From positions 1 to 5,539 of the forward strand of contig JASHUH010000637.1 of NCBI GenBank assembly GCA_030040115.1: DNA of 5,539 nucleotides, written 5' to 3'. The notes beneath the pieces were generated by a model that saw nothing but the letters and a program-made list of their open reading frames with translations, was not told the DNA's origin and searched no databases. Position 1 is the first letter of the stretch, and each line of letters starts with the position of its first letter. This DNA comes from Acidobacteriaceae bacterium. Its GTDB lineage: Bacteria; Acidobacteriota; Terriglobia; Terriglobales; Acidobacteriaceae. Positions 5,526 through 5,539 of this stretch are shown here, in pieces. Made by a program: the position numbers and the translations under genes.

Positions 5526-5539
5526 AACCATCCTCCGTT
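5522..5539 (+). CDS. Start of the next gene, probably a response regulator (truncated by window)
   Basis: GTG 5522 overlaps the kinase stop in a GTGA and opens MKPSSV before the window ends. AGAGG lies 7 nt upstream of the GTG. Kinase genes of this kind are normally followed by their regulator, and the sigma-54 element with palindrome predicts an NtrC-family activator. Only six codons are visible, so the product is inferred from context alone. Confidence 0.5.

Overview
The window is a GC-rich, densely packed bacterial locus built around a quinol-oxidising cytochrome complex and its regulators. A fused b6-type cytochrome b, a Tat-type Rieske protein and a large multihaem cytochrome c sit next to a haem-binding sensor kinase. 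From general knowledge of genomes with this mixture, I infer an Acidobacteriota-like (or otherwise deltaproteobacteria-like) anaerobic or facultative organism. No phylogenetic marker is present, so the assignment is tentative.

Minus-strand operon (3454 down to 1, running off the left edge). In transcription order it holds: a 106-aa single-span membrane protein of unknown function (3134-3454); a 159-aa stand-alone cyclic-nucleotide-binding-type domain protein with no DNA-binding domain (2643-3122); a possible 44-aa small ORF that fills the next gap exactly (2512-2646); a Rieske Fe-S protein (2034-2525); a fused cytochrome b/subunit IV (952-2031); and a multihaem cytochrome c (1-971, 3' end missing) with nine CxxCH sites visible. 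Gaps are 11 nt or less, and several genes overlap, so this is almost certainly one transcript. No cytochrome c1 or cytochrome f gene is present. The multihaem protein therefore looks like the electron acceptor of the Rieske/cytochrome b core.

Control region (3455-3653). A sigma-54-type -24/-12 element on the minus strand (3487-3501) sits just ahead of a strong Shine-Dalgarno and the first operon gene. About 115 bp upstream of its predicted start lies a near-perfect 10-bp-arm palindrome (3580-3600), the right place for an enhancer-binding protein. A sigma-70-like promoter for the divergent kinase gene abuts the palindrome.

Plus-strand regulatory operon (3654 to the right edge). A 623-aa membrane histidine kinase has a periplasmic domain with two CxxCH haem sites, then HAMP, a cysteine-rich PAS, HisKA and HATPase domains. 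It overlaps by 4 nt the start of a next gene, of which only six codons are visible; this is probably the cognate response regulator. The inferred circuit is that a c-haem kinase senses redox state or a ligand in the periplasm, an NtrC-type regulator binds the palindrome, and sigma-54 RNA polymerase switches on the quinol:multihaem-cytochrome complex.
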